A DNA stretch of 64,000 nucleotides from Candidatus Parcubacteria bacterium (lineage in GTDB: Bacteria > Patescibacteria > Paceibacteria > UBA6257 > HR35): the NCBI GenBank assembly GCA_026004535.1, contig BPJI01000001.1:1-64000 (forward strand). The letters run 5' to 3'. Under the pieces are notes generated by a model. It was not told the DNA's origin. It saw only the letters and a program-made list of their open reading frames with translations, and made no database searches. Positions 16,482-25,270 of the stretch are shown piece by piece. Each line of letters opens with the position of its first letter. Position 1 is the stretch's first letter. The position numbers were made by a program, and so were the translations under genes.

Positions 16482-19088
16482 TTAAATCACATCAGGGAAT
16501 TTTTGATAAAAGATTTTTTTAACAATTTCTGTGCCTAAAATAAAAACTGAGATTAAAAGCAAAGAAGCAAAAATTAGTTTTTGATCTAAAAAGGAAAATT
16601 CAAAAATTTTATTAAATGGGGGCAGAAAGACGAAAATTAAAGTTAGAATAAGCCCTATTACCGAAGAAATTATAAAAGATTTACCGGGCTTAGACAAAAA
16701 GAACCAATTTTTGGTTCTGATAAGAAAAGAAACAATCAAGCCAGTCATTGTTGTTAAAAAGAAGATATAAGTTCGAATAACTTCAATTGGCTGATTTTTG
16801 ACAATTAAATAACCAATAATATTAATAAATCCAGCAACAATGCCTAAACCTAAAAGGAGTAAAATTAAATGATAACTTGACATTTTAACCGGCTTTTTAA
16901 TTTCTTTAACTTCAACATTATCATTAGCAAAAGCAATCAAAGGAATGTCAGTTAAAAAATTAGTTAACAAAACTTGAAGTGGTGTCATTGGCACAAAAGG
17001 CAAAATTGAGGTTAAAATAGCAACTGAAGTTAAATTGCCAAAATTGTCACTCATTGTATGCTTAATATATTTGCCAATATTTTCTAAAACTCTTCGACCC
17101 TGATAAATACCATCAATAATTGTTTTCAAATCTTTTTCTTTTAAAATAATATCCGCTTCCTGTTTAACAACATCAGTGGCAGTATCAACAGCTAAAGCAA
17201 CGTTTGCCATTTTTAAAGCTGGGGCATCATTAATTCCTTCACCTAAAAAACCAACAAATTTTTCTTTTTGCAAAACCTCGATGATTTTTAATTTATCTTC
17301 AGGCAAAACGCGAGCAAAAATTTTTGTTTCTTTAATAATTTTTTTCAATTCTTCACCAGTTAAATTTCTTATTTCTTCTCCAAGGACAACCTTTTCATTT
17401 TCTTCAATTAAACCAAGTTTTAAACCAACAGCCCGAGCGACATTCAATGAATCACCGGTTAAAATCTTTATTTCTAAATTTAATCTTTTGGCCAAATTGA
17501 TAGCTGAGAAAGCAGTTTCTTTCAAAGGATCAACGAAAGAAGCAATGCCCAAAAATTTATTATTTACAGCTAAAGCTAATGTTCTTAAACCATTTTTATC
17601 TTCTTCTTTAAAAATCTCTAAACAATTACCATCTTGAGTTATTTTGGCAATTTCTTCGGGTGAACCTTTAACAATTTCGATAATTTCATCATTTACTTTA
17701 ACAATCACTTTTCTTATTCTTTTGATTGGGTCAAAATCAATATCTTCAATTAACTCCCAATTAGAATAATCAGGTAATTCTTTTATTTTTTCTAAAATTG
17801 CTTTTTCATAAGGACTAGCTTCTTGAGTGAAATAATAGTCTGCTAAAAAATATTTTATAAATTCGGAACTAGCAGAAACTGACGCAGAACTAACAAAATT
17901 ATTCTGTAAGTTCTGCGTAAGTTCTGTAAAGTTCTGCGTTGTTATAATTCTTTCTAACCTTAATTCATTGGTTGTAATTGTCCCTGTTTTATCAGTACAT
18001 AAAATTTCAATTGCTCCTAAGTCTTCGATTGATGAAAGTCTTTTAATAATTAATCCCTTTTTAGCCAATCTATTTCCAACTAAACTTAAAGCTAAAACAG
18101 TCATTGTTGGTAAAAATTCTGGCACGATAGCAACAGCTAAAACAATTGAAAAAATTATTAATTCTTGAAAATTTAGATAACCTGGTTTGAAAAGACTAAC
18201 TGTAATTATCGCCAAAGCAATGAAAATAGCAACAAAGGCAATATTTTTAGCAAATTTATCCATCATTTTTTGATAAGCTGTTTCTTTACTAATTTCAATT
18301 GTTTTTTTGGCAATTGAACCAAAATAACTTTCTTTACCAGTAGCCAAAACAATTCCTTCAATTTCTCCCCTGATTAATGTTGTGCCTAAAAGGACAATAT
18401 TTTCTGGAATAAAAGAAGATGCGGAAACTGACGCGGAACGAGCGGAATAATCGGAAGGATCGGAAACGAACCCTGACTTAGCGGAATTATCGAGAAAATT
18501 TTTTTCGTTTTTTCCATTTCTTCCGTGTCCGCTTCCGTTAGTTCCGTATATCGAGGTTTTATATATTGGCTCGCTTTCACCAGTAATTATTGATTCATCA
18601 ACTAAAGCATCTGTTGTTTTTAAAATTCTAACATCAGCTGGAATCAAATAACCAGCTTGAACTTTTACATAATCTCCAGGAACCAAATATTCAGCTTCAA
18701 TTTCCTGCCATTTACCATCTCTTTTAACCCAAGCATAATTTTTAAAATAAGATAAAAGTTTTTCGCTTAATTTATTAACTCTATAATCTTGGAAAGTAGC
18801 AATTAAAATCGAAAGAATTAAAAAGAAAAAAATTAAAATAGTTTCAACTTCAGGACCGTTAATTAAAAAAGAAAGTAAACCAGCAAGAAAAAGAAAAATA
18901 TTAAAAAAATTTAAAGAATTTCTTTTAATAATTTCTAAAAGATCAATCTTAAAGGAAGTAATTTTATTTAAACCAAATTTTCTTAATCTTTCTTCAGCTT
19001 CTTTTTTATCTAATCCTTCTTGAGAAGTTTTTAATTCAGTTAAAATTTCAGCCTCACTTTTTCGAGCAAATTCAATTAATTTTTCCAT
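16482..19088 (-). CDS. P-type cation-transporting ATPase, MgtA/Ca-ATPase type, with two repeat-derived insertions
   Basis: An N-terminal cation-ATPase domain (TELKTSQEGLDKKEAEERL), TGES actuator loop (about 169), phosphorylated Asp in CTDKTGT (about 366), KGSPEEI nucleotide site, and C-terminal helices resembling MgtA (SDNFGNLTSVAILTSILPF, LLTNFLTDIPLIAFANDNV) point to Mg2+ or Ca2+ transport; the ion is uncertain. The hinge motif reads GEGINDAP (about 618) where nearly all family members have GDGxNDxP. 868 residues include inserts at about 178-223 and 381-407 (SARSASVSASS; SSASVSASSE), encoded by palindromic repeats. Both sit in cytoplasmic loops. Confidence 0.88.
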   Translation of the reverse strand: MEKLIEFARKSEAEILTELKTSQEGLDKKEAEERLRKFGLNKITSFKIDLLEIIKRNSLNFFNIFLFLAGLLSFLINGPEVETILIFFFLILSILIATFQDYRVNKLSEKLLSYFKNYAWVKRDGKWQEIEAEYLVPGDYVKVQAGYLIPADVRILKTTDALVDESIITGESEPIYKTSIYGTNGSGHGRNGKNEKNFLDNSAKSGFVSDPSDYSARSASVSASSFIPENIVLLGTTLIRGEIEGIVLATGKESYFGSIAKKTIEISKETAYQKMMDKFAKNIAFVAIFIALAIITVSLFKPGYLNFQELIIFSIVLAVAIVPEFLPTMTVLALSLVGNRLAKKGLIIKRLSSIEDLGAIEILCTDKTGTITTNELRLERIITTQNFTELTQNLQNNFVSSASVSASSEFIKYFLADYYFTQEASPYEKAILEKIKELPDYSNWELIEDIDFDPIKRIRKVIVKVNDEIIEIVKGSPEEIAKITQDGNCLEIFKEEDKNGLRTLALAVNNKFLGIASFVDPLKETAFSAINLAKRLNLEIKILTGDSLNVARAVGLKLGLIEENEKVVLGEEIRNLTGEELKKIIKETKIFARVLPEDKLKIIEVLQKEKFVGFLGEGINDAPALKMANVALAVDTATDVVKQEADIILKEKDLKTIIDGIYQGRRVLENIGKYIKHTMSDNFGNLTSVAILTSILPFVPMTPLQVLLTNFLTDIPLIAFANDNVEVKEIKKPVKMSSYHLILLLLGLGIVAGFINIIGYLIVKNQPIEVIRTYIFFLTTMTGLIVSFLIRTKNWFFLSKPGKSFIISSVIGLILTLIFVFLPPFNKIFEFSFLDQKLIFASLLLISVFILGTEIVKKIFYQKFPDVI
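17866..17945. repeat. CAGAAC-family palindromic element inside the P-type ATPase gene
   Basis: The left part is GCAGAAACTGACGCAGAACT, and the right part is the reverse, AGTTCTGCGTAAGTTCTG, so it can fold back. On the coding strand it reads LTQNLQNNF then SSASVSASS. The glyA insertion contains the equivalent LTQKL in the same register. Confidence 0.82.
18419..18553. repeat. CGGAA-family palindromic element inside the P-type ATPase gene
   Basis: The left half has CGGAAACTGACGCGGAACG and repeated ATCGGAA. After a T-rich centre the right half has TTCCGTGTCCGCTTCCGTTA. It is read in frame between the TGES loop and the NIVLLGTTLIRGE segment, adding about 45 residues in a place where homologues have only a few. 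Confidence 0.85.
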
Positions 19089-19126
19089 TAATCTTATTAT
19101 AAAATATAATTGAATTATAACCTGGA

Positions 19127-19446
19127 TATGAACCGGATATAGTTACCCGGATATACACCGGATGAATTTACACGGATTTAGACCGGATAAGGGCTACCCA
19201 GATATCAACCGGATACAGCTAGCCGAATATGAACCGGATATAATTACCCGGATATTAAACGGATAGAACTACCCGGATTATAGCCGGATAAGTTATACCT
19301 GGATGTAAACTGGATAAATTACCCGTATTATAACCGGATAAGTCACCCGGATTTAAACCGGATGATTTATAAAATATTTTTTATCCGGGTAATCTATTCC
19401 GGTAACCATCAGGGTAAAACAATCCGGTATTCATCCGGGTAAATGT
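19127..19446. repeat. ACCCGGAT/ATCCGGGT palindromic array upstream of folD
   Basis: The space between the ATPase and folD is filled by ACCCGGAT and ACCGGAT units about 11-12 bp apart. Beyond an AT-rich centre (GATTTATAAAATATTTTTTA) the units flip to ATCCGGGT/TTCCGGT. The same centre occurs in the array at 48 kb. No gene is visible inside. The folD start is only about 6 bp beyond the block. Confidence 0.88.
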
Positions 19447-19452
19447 AAACAA

Positions 19453-20277
19453 ATGATTATTGATGGTAAAAAATTGGCCCAAGAAATTTTAGAAAATTTA
19501 AAAGAGAAAAGAAAAAATTATGAGAAATTAAAAATTGCTGCTTTTTTAATAGGCAAAGGAGAAGAAAAATTAAGTTTTTTAAAAATTAAACAAGAGTTTG
19601 CCCAAGAATTAAATATTGAATTTAGAATTTATGAACTTGACGAGAATTTATCTAAAAGAAAAATTAGAAAATATCTAAGTCAAATTTTAAAGCATAAAAC
19701 AATTCAAGGAGCAATTTTCCAATTACCAATTCCTGAAAAATTTTCAACTCAATATTTATTAAATTCTATTCCAGCTAAAAAAGATATTGATTGTTTGTCT
19801 TCAAGGATGTTAGGCAAATTTTATACTGATAATTTTATTATTCGTCCGCCAGCAGTTGAAGTTGTTGATTTTTTAAAAGAAAAATTCAATTTAGAATTTA
19901 GGGGCAAGAATGTTTTAATTGTTGGTTATGGTCGGCTTGCTGGTAAACCATTGGCTCATTATTTTGCTAATTTAAATTCAACAGTTATTATTGCTCAAAG
20001 CCAAACAAAAATTGAAAATTATTTAAAAATTACTGATATTATAGTTAGTGGTGTTGGTAAAGCTAATTTAATTCAAGATTGTCAAAAAGGAGCAATTTTA
20101 ATTGATTTTGGTTATAGTTTTGAAAAGGGAAAAATTTATGGTGATATTGATTTTGAAAAATTAAAAGATAAAGCAAGTTTAATTACTCCAACTCCTGGTG
20201 GTACTGGTCCAATTTTAGTTGCTAAATTATTTGAAAATTTTTTTAAATTATTAGAAAAAGAAAAAGTGGTAATATAG
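19453..20277 (+). CDS. folD: Bifunctional methylene-THF dehydrogenase/cyclohydrolase FolD
   Basis: FolD interconverts methylene-, methenyl- and 10-formyl-tetrahydrofolate. Seen are SFLKIKQEF with the catalytic lysine, QLPIPEKF, KKDIDC (usual form DKDVDG), the Rossmann loop VGYGRLAGKPLAHYF, and the signature TPTPGGTGPILVAKL. Its length of 274 is slightly below the usual 280-300. Together with glyA at 37 kb it gives this reduced genome a one-carbon unit route. Its stop codon (20275-20277) directly abuts the 3' end of the opposite-strand tRNA-Val, leaving no terminator space. Confidence 0.93.
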   Translation: MIIDGKKLAQEILENLKEKRKNYEKLKIAAFLIGKGEEKLSFLKIKQEFAQELNIEFRIYELDENLSKRKIRKYLSQILKHKTIQGAIFQLPIPEKFSTQYLLNSIPAKKDIDCLSSRMLGKFYTDNFIIRPPAVEVVDFLKEKFNLEFRGKNVLIVGYGRLAGKPLAHYFANLNSTVIIAQSQTKIENYLKITDIIVSGVGKANLIQDCQKGAILIDFGYSFEKGKIYGDIDFEKLKDKASLITPTPGGTGPILVAKLFENFFKLLEKEKVVI

Positions 20278-20350
20278 TGGGCGGGAGAGGACTCGAACCT
20301 CTGACCTTCTCGACGTCAACGAGACGCTCTGCCAACTGAGCTACCCGCCC
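20278..20350 (-). tRNA. tRNA-Val (GAC)
   Basis: A 73-nt cloverleaf: acceptor GGGCGGG/CCCGCCC, D arm GCTCAGTTGGCAGAGC, anticodon stem TCTCG/CGAGA with loop TTGACGT (anticodon GAC), and T arm AGAGGTTCGAGTCCTCT. The discriminator is A, and CCA is not encoded. Confidence 0.96.
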
Positions 20351-20371
20351 ACAGTGAGGGAAGCGAACAAT

Positions 20372-20426
20372 GACGGGTGGCTGCAAGGACAACAAGTGTT
20401 GCCCTCGTAAATATTAGCTACCCGCC
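20372..20426. repeat. Compound hairpin beside tRNA-Val carrying a copy of its 5' end
   Basis: AGCTACCCGCC at 20416-20426 repeats the tRNA-Val 5' end (20339-20349). It can pair with GACGGGTGGCT at 20372-20382, and GGACAACA/TGTTGCCC forms an inner stem. It may be a processed leader, a terminator-like fold or a tRNA-derived remnant. It parallels partial self-copies next to the other tRNA genes. Confidence 0.45.
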
Positions 20427-20504
20427 TGAACAAAACTTTTAATCTGACTAATTATATCATATTTTTTAAAAAGCCTGAAAACTGAAGCCTAAACCCTGAC
20501 AGCT

Positions 20505-20526
20505 GACTTTAAATATTCATTTATTT
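20505..20526. repeat. Left 22-bp direct repeat flanking the MoxR-VWA-propeller cassette
   Basis: GACTTTAAATATTCA followed by TTTATTT matches 26687-26708 in the same orientation at 21 of 22 positions. The right copy encodes the C-terminal residues of glycyl-tRNA synthetase (EYLKSV). This left copy is non-coding, as expected for a duplicated insertion target. Confidence 0.7.
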
Positions 20527-20533
20527 TCCGTAA

Positions 20534-20600
20534 CCATAACAATGGCTAACACCATTATAGAGTATTAAGTTGATTGAATAACTTTGAGTAATAATATTTA
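20534..20600. repeat. Left 67-bp terminal inverted repeat of the cassette
   Basis: Its reverse complement matches 26614-26680 at 58 of 67 positions, including an unbroken TACTCAAAGTTATTCAATCA. It lies 8 bp inside the left direct repeat and 40 bp from the end of the ATPase gene. Confidence 0.8.
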
Positions 20601-20640
20601 AATTGTCTGCAAAATTTTTTCCAAGAGAATTTGATATAGT

Positions 20641-22278
20641 TTATTCTGATAATAATTTTTTAATTGAATCAGGAATATTTGGGTTTTTTAATAAAGCATC
20701 AAGAGCATCCTCAGCATCATTTTTAGCTTGCTCCAATTTTCTTCTTTGTTCCTCTTCCTCCTTTTCCTTCATTCTTCTTTTTTCTTCTTCAGGCAGTGAA
20801 GCCCTTTCAACTAGAATATCAAAAATTTCTTTTCTTGTTATAATTTTTCCTTCAAATTCAATTTTACCAGTATCACCCTCTAGCAATTCTTTAAGATTGT
20901 TTTTCATCGTTTCCTTAAGGTCTTCATCAGCCAATCTATCAATATAATAGAAGTTAATAAGATTTATTAATGTTGCGGTCAAATCTAATCTACCCGTTTC
21001 TTTGTCGCGAATTTGATTGTAAATCAAGGCATCAGCCACTCTCGCCATATCATCGAGCGTCAGAGGAATTCTCTGTCTTCTGCCCTTTTCTCCTTTCTTA
21101 AGTTCTTTGTTAAGATCATTATGAAATGCGGCAATAACTTTTGCTACTTCTTTACCGATATCCGAATGATTATAAATATCTAAAATACATCCTTCAGGTT
21201 TTACCTCGGGTTTTTTACCTAGCTTATAAGTAAAATAATAATCAGAAGCTAATCGCAAAGATTCTTCTGAAAGTTCAGTCATTCGTTTAAAAACAACTCC
21301 TCTGGCTAAAGCCGGATCAACTTCATTTCTTGCCAAATATTCTTCTGGCGGATTAGTAGAAAAGAAAACCCAAAATTTAGGACCGCTTTTTATTTTTCTA
21401 CCACCATTTTCCCAAAGCTGGATTTCTTCTGCTAATTGACCTCTTTTGCCTCTTAATTTAAGCAGGACATCTATCACCTGCGGTTCTGCCAAGCCAACTT
21501 CTTCAATATGTAGGATAAACCCCTCCCCTTTCTGCTCATCAAAAGAAAAACTGCCATCAGGATTTTTTATTAATCCCATCGCTTTAGGCACGACTCCATA
21601 TTGAAATTGCCATTGGGTTCTTTCTGAAAGACCAGCTTGTTTTGCTAACTCTTGCAATTTGGTGCGAATCAGGTTCAATTTTTGTTCTGGGGATAACCAT
21701 GTTTTTTGCTCTACTTCTTGGGCAATCTGAGAAATTTGGATTTGAGTTTCGGATAATTCCAAAAACTCATTCCATCTTCTTTTTTCTTCTTCAGTTTCTG
21801 CTTTCGGCACCCATTTTCCCATTAGTTCTGAAACATCAGTTTGTCCTGAACAGTAAAAATCAAGTGGTTTTACTCCGCGACCATAGAGAAGTTCAGTGAA
21901 TTTTTCTGCTAGATAGGTTTTGCCGATAGCGGTTGGTGCTTCAATCAAAAGCGGCTGGCGGCGTTTATAAGTCATTGCCATTGCTACTAAAATCTCAAAA
22001 GATTCTCTCATTGGAATAATTTCTCTTTTAATTGCTTCAATGTCTTCTTTTGTAGCATATGTTTCTAATTTTATGATTAATGGTCTTTCTTCATAAGGAT
22101 TACCAATATAAATATATCTTTTTATTGTTTTTTCTCCTGTTTCAGGATCAATTACTTCCTCTTCTTCAAATATAATACCGCCTAAAATTTCTCCTTCAGG
22201 TCCTCTTTCTTTTATCCTCGCTTCAATTTCTTCTTCTCTTATTTCTTCTGGTGATTTAAAACGAAATGTTTCTGGCAT
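20641..22278 (-). CDS. MoxR-like AAA+ ATPase of the VWA/propeller cassette
   Basis: 545 residues. The Walker A region at about 114-121 reads APTAIGKT (the first glycine is Ala), and the Walker B strand is FILHIEEVGLAEPQV. Sensor 1 is FFSTNPPEEYLARNEVDPAL, with arginines of the finger region just after. A long basic and acidic C-terminal tail (EEKRRMKEKEEEEQRRKLEQ) is probably a coiled coil. MoxR ATPases act as chaperones with VWA partners, and here the VWA protein is encoded two genes upstream on the same strand, with 4 and 92 bp gaps. Expected role: ATP-driven remodelling of a target bound by the VWA/propeller proteins. The target is unknown. Confidence 0.85.
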   Translation of the reverse strand: MPETFRFKSPEEIREEEIEARIKERGPEGEILGGIIFEEEEVIDPETGEKTIKRYIYIGNPYEERPLIIKLETYATKEDIEAIKREIIPMRESFEILVAMAMTYKRRQPLLIEAPTAIGKTYLAEKFTELLYGRGVKPLDFYCSGQTDVSELMGKWVPKAETEEEKRRWNEFLELSETQIQISQIAQEVEQKTWLSPEQKLNLIRTKLQELAKQAGLSERTQWQFQYGVVPKAMGLIKNPDGSFSFDEQKGEGFILHIEEVGLAEPQVIDVLLKLRGKRGQLAEEIQLWENGGRKIKSGPKFWVFFSTNPPEEYLARNEVDPALARGVVFKRMTELSEESLRLASDYYFTYKLGKKPEVKPEGCILDIYNHSDIGKEVAKVIAAFHNDLNKELKKGEKGRRQRIPLTLDDMARVADALIYNQIRDKETGRLDLTATLINLINFYYIDRLADEDLKETMKNNLKELLEGDTGKIEFEGKIITRKEIFDILVERASLPEEEKRRMKEKEEEEQRRKLEQAKNDAEDALDALLKNPNIPDSIKKLLSE

Positions 22279-22282
22279 ATTT

Positions 22283-22750
22283 TTACTCTAAACTTAATAC
22301 TGGGCCAAATAAAGTATAAAAATGAGGGTAAGTAATTTTGTTTTCTATAAAATCTCTTTCAGCAAAAACAATTACTCTTGAACTTTCCGGCATCTTCGTT
22401 TCAAAAACATCTTTGCCTCGATAATCTAATAATTGGAATGAGTTATAATTTGCTAAATGCTTTAATTGATTAAGTAATGGACTTGAAATATCTTTTTTAA
22501 TTTCTAAAAATATCCATTTATTTCCCTCAAACGCCTTAATGATTTTTTCAAAAACTTTCTCATCTATTGCGGTTTCATCATAAATTATTTGCTCAATATC
22601 TACTATTTTTCTTACTTCATTAAAAATCTCATCTGCTTGTAATTCACTTCCCGGTTCCTTTACGATTAAACCTAAATCAAAAATCCGGCTCGGCTGTTTA
22701 CGAACATTTTGAAGAAGAAGAATGAATGTATTTAATTGTTCTTTGTCCAT
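22283..22750 (-). CDS. Unknown 155-residue protein between the ATPase and VWA genes
   Basis: I do not recognise a named family. A predicted hydrophobic strand KWIFLEIKKD, then LLNQLKHLANYNSFQLLDYR and SSRVIVFAERDFIENKITYP, resemble the order Walker B strand, helix, sensor-1 strand of an AAA+ core. However, no P-loop is present, so it may be a degenerate NTPase-like partner of the neighbouring ATPase. The end (HFYTLFGPVLSLE) also looks like the segment following sensor 1 in such proteins. It lies 4 bp upstream of the ATPase gene, which implies coupled expression. Confidence 0.6.
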   Translation of the reverse strand: MDKEQLNTFILLLQNVRKQPSRIFDLGLIVKEPGSELQADEIFNEVRKIVDIEQIIYDETAIDEKVFEKIIKAFEGNKWIFLEIKKDISSPLLNQLKHLANYNSFQLLDYRGKDVFETKMPESSRVIVFAERDFIENKITYPHFYTLFGPVLSLE

Positions 22751-22842
22751 AATTTTGACTTAATTATTCTTATTTTATTTTACATTTTACTATTATTTTA
22801 CTATAATAATAATTTCTTATAAAATACAAATTTTTAGTGGGA

Positions 22843-24828
22843 TTAATATTTTTCCGGATGTCTAATCATATATTCCAAAAGTTCAGCAAATGCCTCAGCA
22901 AAATCTTTTTTTCCTTGGCGACGTTCTTCCTCAGTAACCTTCATTGGCATATTGGCAAAACCATAAGGATAATAATCTCTAACATGTTCAGTACCAGGAC
23001 CAAGACCAATACCAATTAGTTTAACTTTGCCCTCATTCAGAATGCCTTTTATAACTTTACCCAATTCATATTCCGGTCCAGAGTGCTCCGGATCAGGTAC
23101 TGGTAAACCGTCAGACAAAACAATCAAAAAATTGTTCTTGCCTGCATGTCTTAGCAGGCGTTGATAAGCTTCTTGAAGACAGTAGCCATCGCTGTTCCAC
23201 CTGGCTTGATTATGAACACCTTCATTAAATGGTTCTTTTTTTGCAGTTGACAATCTATCCCTTAGCTCTTTATTTAATTTATCTTTAAACTCTTTATAAG
23301 GAATAATTGTATCTTGAAATCCTAAAATTTCGTATTGAATACCTAATCTTTCCAATACTTCTGCTAATACTACCACTCCTTTAAATGTTTCTTCAATTTT
23401 TTTTCCTTGCATTGAGCCAGAAAGGTCGACCAAAAGAGAAAAGCGATAATCAGGCTTACGAGGAATGGTTTTTCTCTGCCAAATTTTTTCTAAATACCTT
23501 GGGTCAGCTTCAGCTTGCATTGCTGTTCCCACGTCAAGCTGCGAGCCAGTAGGATATCCCTTTCTCCATTTTGGATGGCGCTCCGGTAAAAAGAATTTTT
23601 CCAGACGGTTGTAAAATGAATTGATAATATCTGCCACTTCTTCATAGGCTTTATCATATTCGGTCATTCTTTCTCTTCGCATTCTTTCTAACTGTTCCTC
23701 CAATTTTCTTCTTTCTTCTTCGGTCCTTTTCCTTTCTTCAGCGGCTCTTTTTTCTTTCTCCTCTCTTTCCCTTCTTTCTCTATGACTTTCTGGTTTATCT
23801 ATATTTAGTTTCCCTTCCAATTCTTTATTGATCGCATCTTCAAAATCCTCAAGCTGTTTTTTAGCTTTTCCTCTTAATTCTTCTCTTTTTTTTCTTGGTA
23901 GCTTCTGAAAAAGTTTATCTAATTCCTGTTTTGTCTTTTCTGATAATTTATCTTCTGGATAAGGCATTTCTTCGCCCGATTGGATATTTTCTAAAGCATC
24001 TTGAATATCTTTAAGTTCCTGCTCTGCTTGTTTTTGTTTCATTTCTTGGGCTAATTTTTCCGCTTTCTTTTGTTCAATTTGCTTTTCCAATTCCTCTTTT
24101 TCTTTACCAGTAGCGCTTTTGATTCTTTCTTCCAAATCTTTGATTTCTCTATCTAATTGTTCTTGCTTTTGTTTTGCTTCTTCAATTTGCTTTTGTTTTT
24201 CCTCAATTTTTTTATTCAATTGTTCAGCTGCCTCCCTTATTGCCTTATCAATTTGTTCTTGAAGTTCTTTTTTTACATCTTCTGGCAATCCCTCGAAAGG
24301 ATCTAGTTCTTTTTTTAATTGCTCAATTTCTTTTTGTAATTCTTCTATTCTTTGACTATCACCTTGCTTCTCTGCTTCATTTAACTCTTCTTCTTTCTGT
24401 TTTAATTCTTTCTGTTTTTGTCTAAATTCTTCTATCATCTGTCTTTGCTCTTCGGTATGTAAATCCATCTCTACTAATTTTCTTACTTCAGGCCATATAT
24501 ATTCAGTATTGATCCTAAATCTCTCCTTAGCAGTTAAGATAACTTCCTTTTTGTCTGTTCTTTCTGGATTGGGAATTATTGTACGGCTTCTGCGTACATA
24601 CTCAATCGTTCTTATTAGCGATTTTTCTACCGCTGGATCTAATACTTTACTAAATCTTCGTTGATGCCAATCGCGAATTATTTCTGAACCATATTGGCCG
24701 AATCTCGGCCAATAGCCTAATTGAATAGCAATTATCTCAACTTCAGGCGTGCTTAAAATTACGTTTTCTTCTTTAAATTGGTCATCGTAGACTTTCCTGA
24801 CATACTCATCTAACCCTGGAAATTTTTT
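22843..24828 (-). CDS. Coiled-coil plus VWA domain, C-terminal part of a frameshifted metallopeptidase-like/VWA protein
   Basis: An internal ATG at 24468 opens 541 residues, but the frame is open further upstream to the A8 run at 24823-24830, with protein-like sequence (KFPGLDEYVRKVYDDQFKEE, IQLGYWPRFGQYGSEIIRDW). It is therefore the continuation of the gene starting at 25228. From 24468: a long charged coiled coil (about 1-280), then a VWA domain with the metal-ion site DLSGS (about 348-352), a threonine in the GVVVLAEVLERL/GFQDT region and LIVLSDGLP. The combination of peptidase-like N-terminus and VWA resembles DUF2201-type partners of MoxR ATPases (inference). Confidence 0.85.
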   Translation of the reverse strand, partial: KKFPGLDEYVRKVYDDQFKEENVILSTPEVEIIAIQLGYWPRFGQYGSEIIRDWHQRRFSKVLDPAVEKSLIRTIEYVRRSRTIIPNPERTDKKEVILTAKERFRINTEYIWPEVRKLVEMDLHTEEQRQMIEEFRQKQKELKQKEEELNEAEKQGDSQRIEELQKEIEQLKKELDPFEGLPEDVKKELQEQIDKAIREAAEQLNKKIEEKQKQIEEAKQKQEQLDREIKDLEERIKSATGKEKEELEKQIEQKKAEKLAQEMKQKQAEQELKDIQDALENIQSGEEMPYPEDKLSEKTKQELDKLFQKLPRKKREELRGKAKKQLEDFEDAINKELEGKLNIDKPESHRERREREEKEKRAAEERKRTEEERRKLEEQLERMRRERMTEYDKAYEEVADIINSFYNRLEKFFLPERHPKWRKGYPTGSQLDVGTAMQAEADPRYLEKIWQRKTIPRKPDYRFSLLVDLSGSMQGKKIEETFKGVVVLAEVLERLGIQYEILGFQDTIIPYKEFKDKLNKELRDRLSTAKKEPFNEGVHNQARWNSDGYCLQEAYQRLLRHAGKNNFLIVLSDGLPVPDPEHSGPEYELGKVIKGILNEGKVKLIGIGLGPGTEHVRDYYPYGFANMPMKVTEEERRQGKKDFAEAFAELLEYMIRHPEKY

Positions 24829-25228
24829 TTCTCAACCAATCATTGACCGCCATATCTTCAATAACGTTTTGTAAATAGCCAAAACCAATTTGAGAATAAA
24901 GTTCTTGAATTTGCTCTCTTGAAAGGCCTATTTCTTTGGGGTGAGGAGTGATTGCCCGATGGGCTCCTTCGTGACCAGCCACAAATTTGGCTAACTCGGG
25001 ACTTTCTTTAATGTGAAGGGGATCGAAAGTAATAGAAACATCCTCTGGATTAAAAAAACTACCCCTTCCAGGTTTTCCCAATTTAACTTTCATTCTAAAA
25101 TCTCCTCCAACCCGTTTAGCAATAATTTCTAAATTTTCCCAAACTTCTTTTGGAATTTCTATTTTTAATTCTTCCGTTTTCCTCGCCGCACCCTCTGGAA
25201 AATATTGTCTTGTTTTAAATTTCTCCAT
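24806..25228 (-). CDS. Metallopeptidase-like N-terminal part of the VWA protein (ends at a frameshift)
   Basis: It encodes a HEGAH zinc-peptidase-like motif (AKFVAGHEGAHRAITPHPKE) and a downstream NVIEDMAVNDWL that could give the third ligand. After DWLRKK the reading frame meets eight A residues on the coding strand (24823-24830) and stops within six codons, whereas skipping one base joins it to the long VWA frame. I place the start at ATG 25228 rather than TTG 25249. A TAAAAT box (25239-25244, minus strand) lies 10 bp before it. It could be a true split, transcriptional slippage on A8, or an error. Confidence 0.8.
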   Translation of the reverse strand: MEKFKTRQYFPEGAARKTEELKIEIPKEVWENLEIIAKRVGGDFRMKVKLGKPGRGSFFNPEDVSITFDPLHIKESPELAKFVAGHEGAHRAITPHPKEIGLSREQIQELYSQIGFGYLQNVIEDMAVNDWLRKKISRVR

Positions 25229-25258
25229 ACATATTGTTATTTTACTCAAATTTTTTGA

Positions 25259-25264
25259 TAAAAT
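25259..25264 (+). promoter_or_regulatory. -10 box TAAAAT of the propeller gene, predicted leaderless start
   Basis: TAAAAT ends 6 bp before the ATG at 25271, so transcription would begin at or next to the start codon. A TTGTTA at 25234-25239 could be the -35 box with a 19-bp spacer. The divergent VWA-protein gene has a TAAAAT in the mirror position (25239-25244). Confidence 0.5.
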
Positions 25265-25270
25265 ATCAAT

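Noticed and set aside
18386..18580. 64-residue minus-strand gene within the P-type ATPase
   Set aside because: Alternative frame of the palindromic repeat insertion; the ATPase frame is the conserved one.
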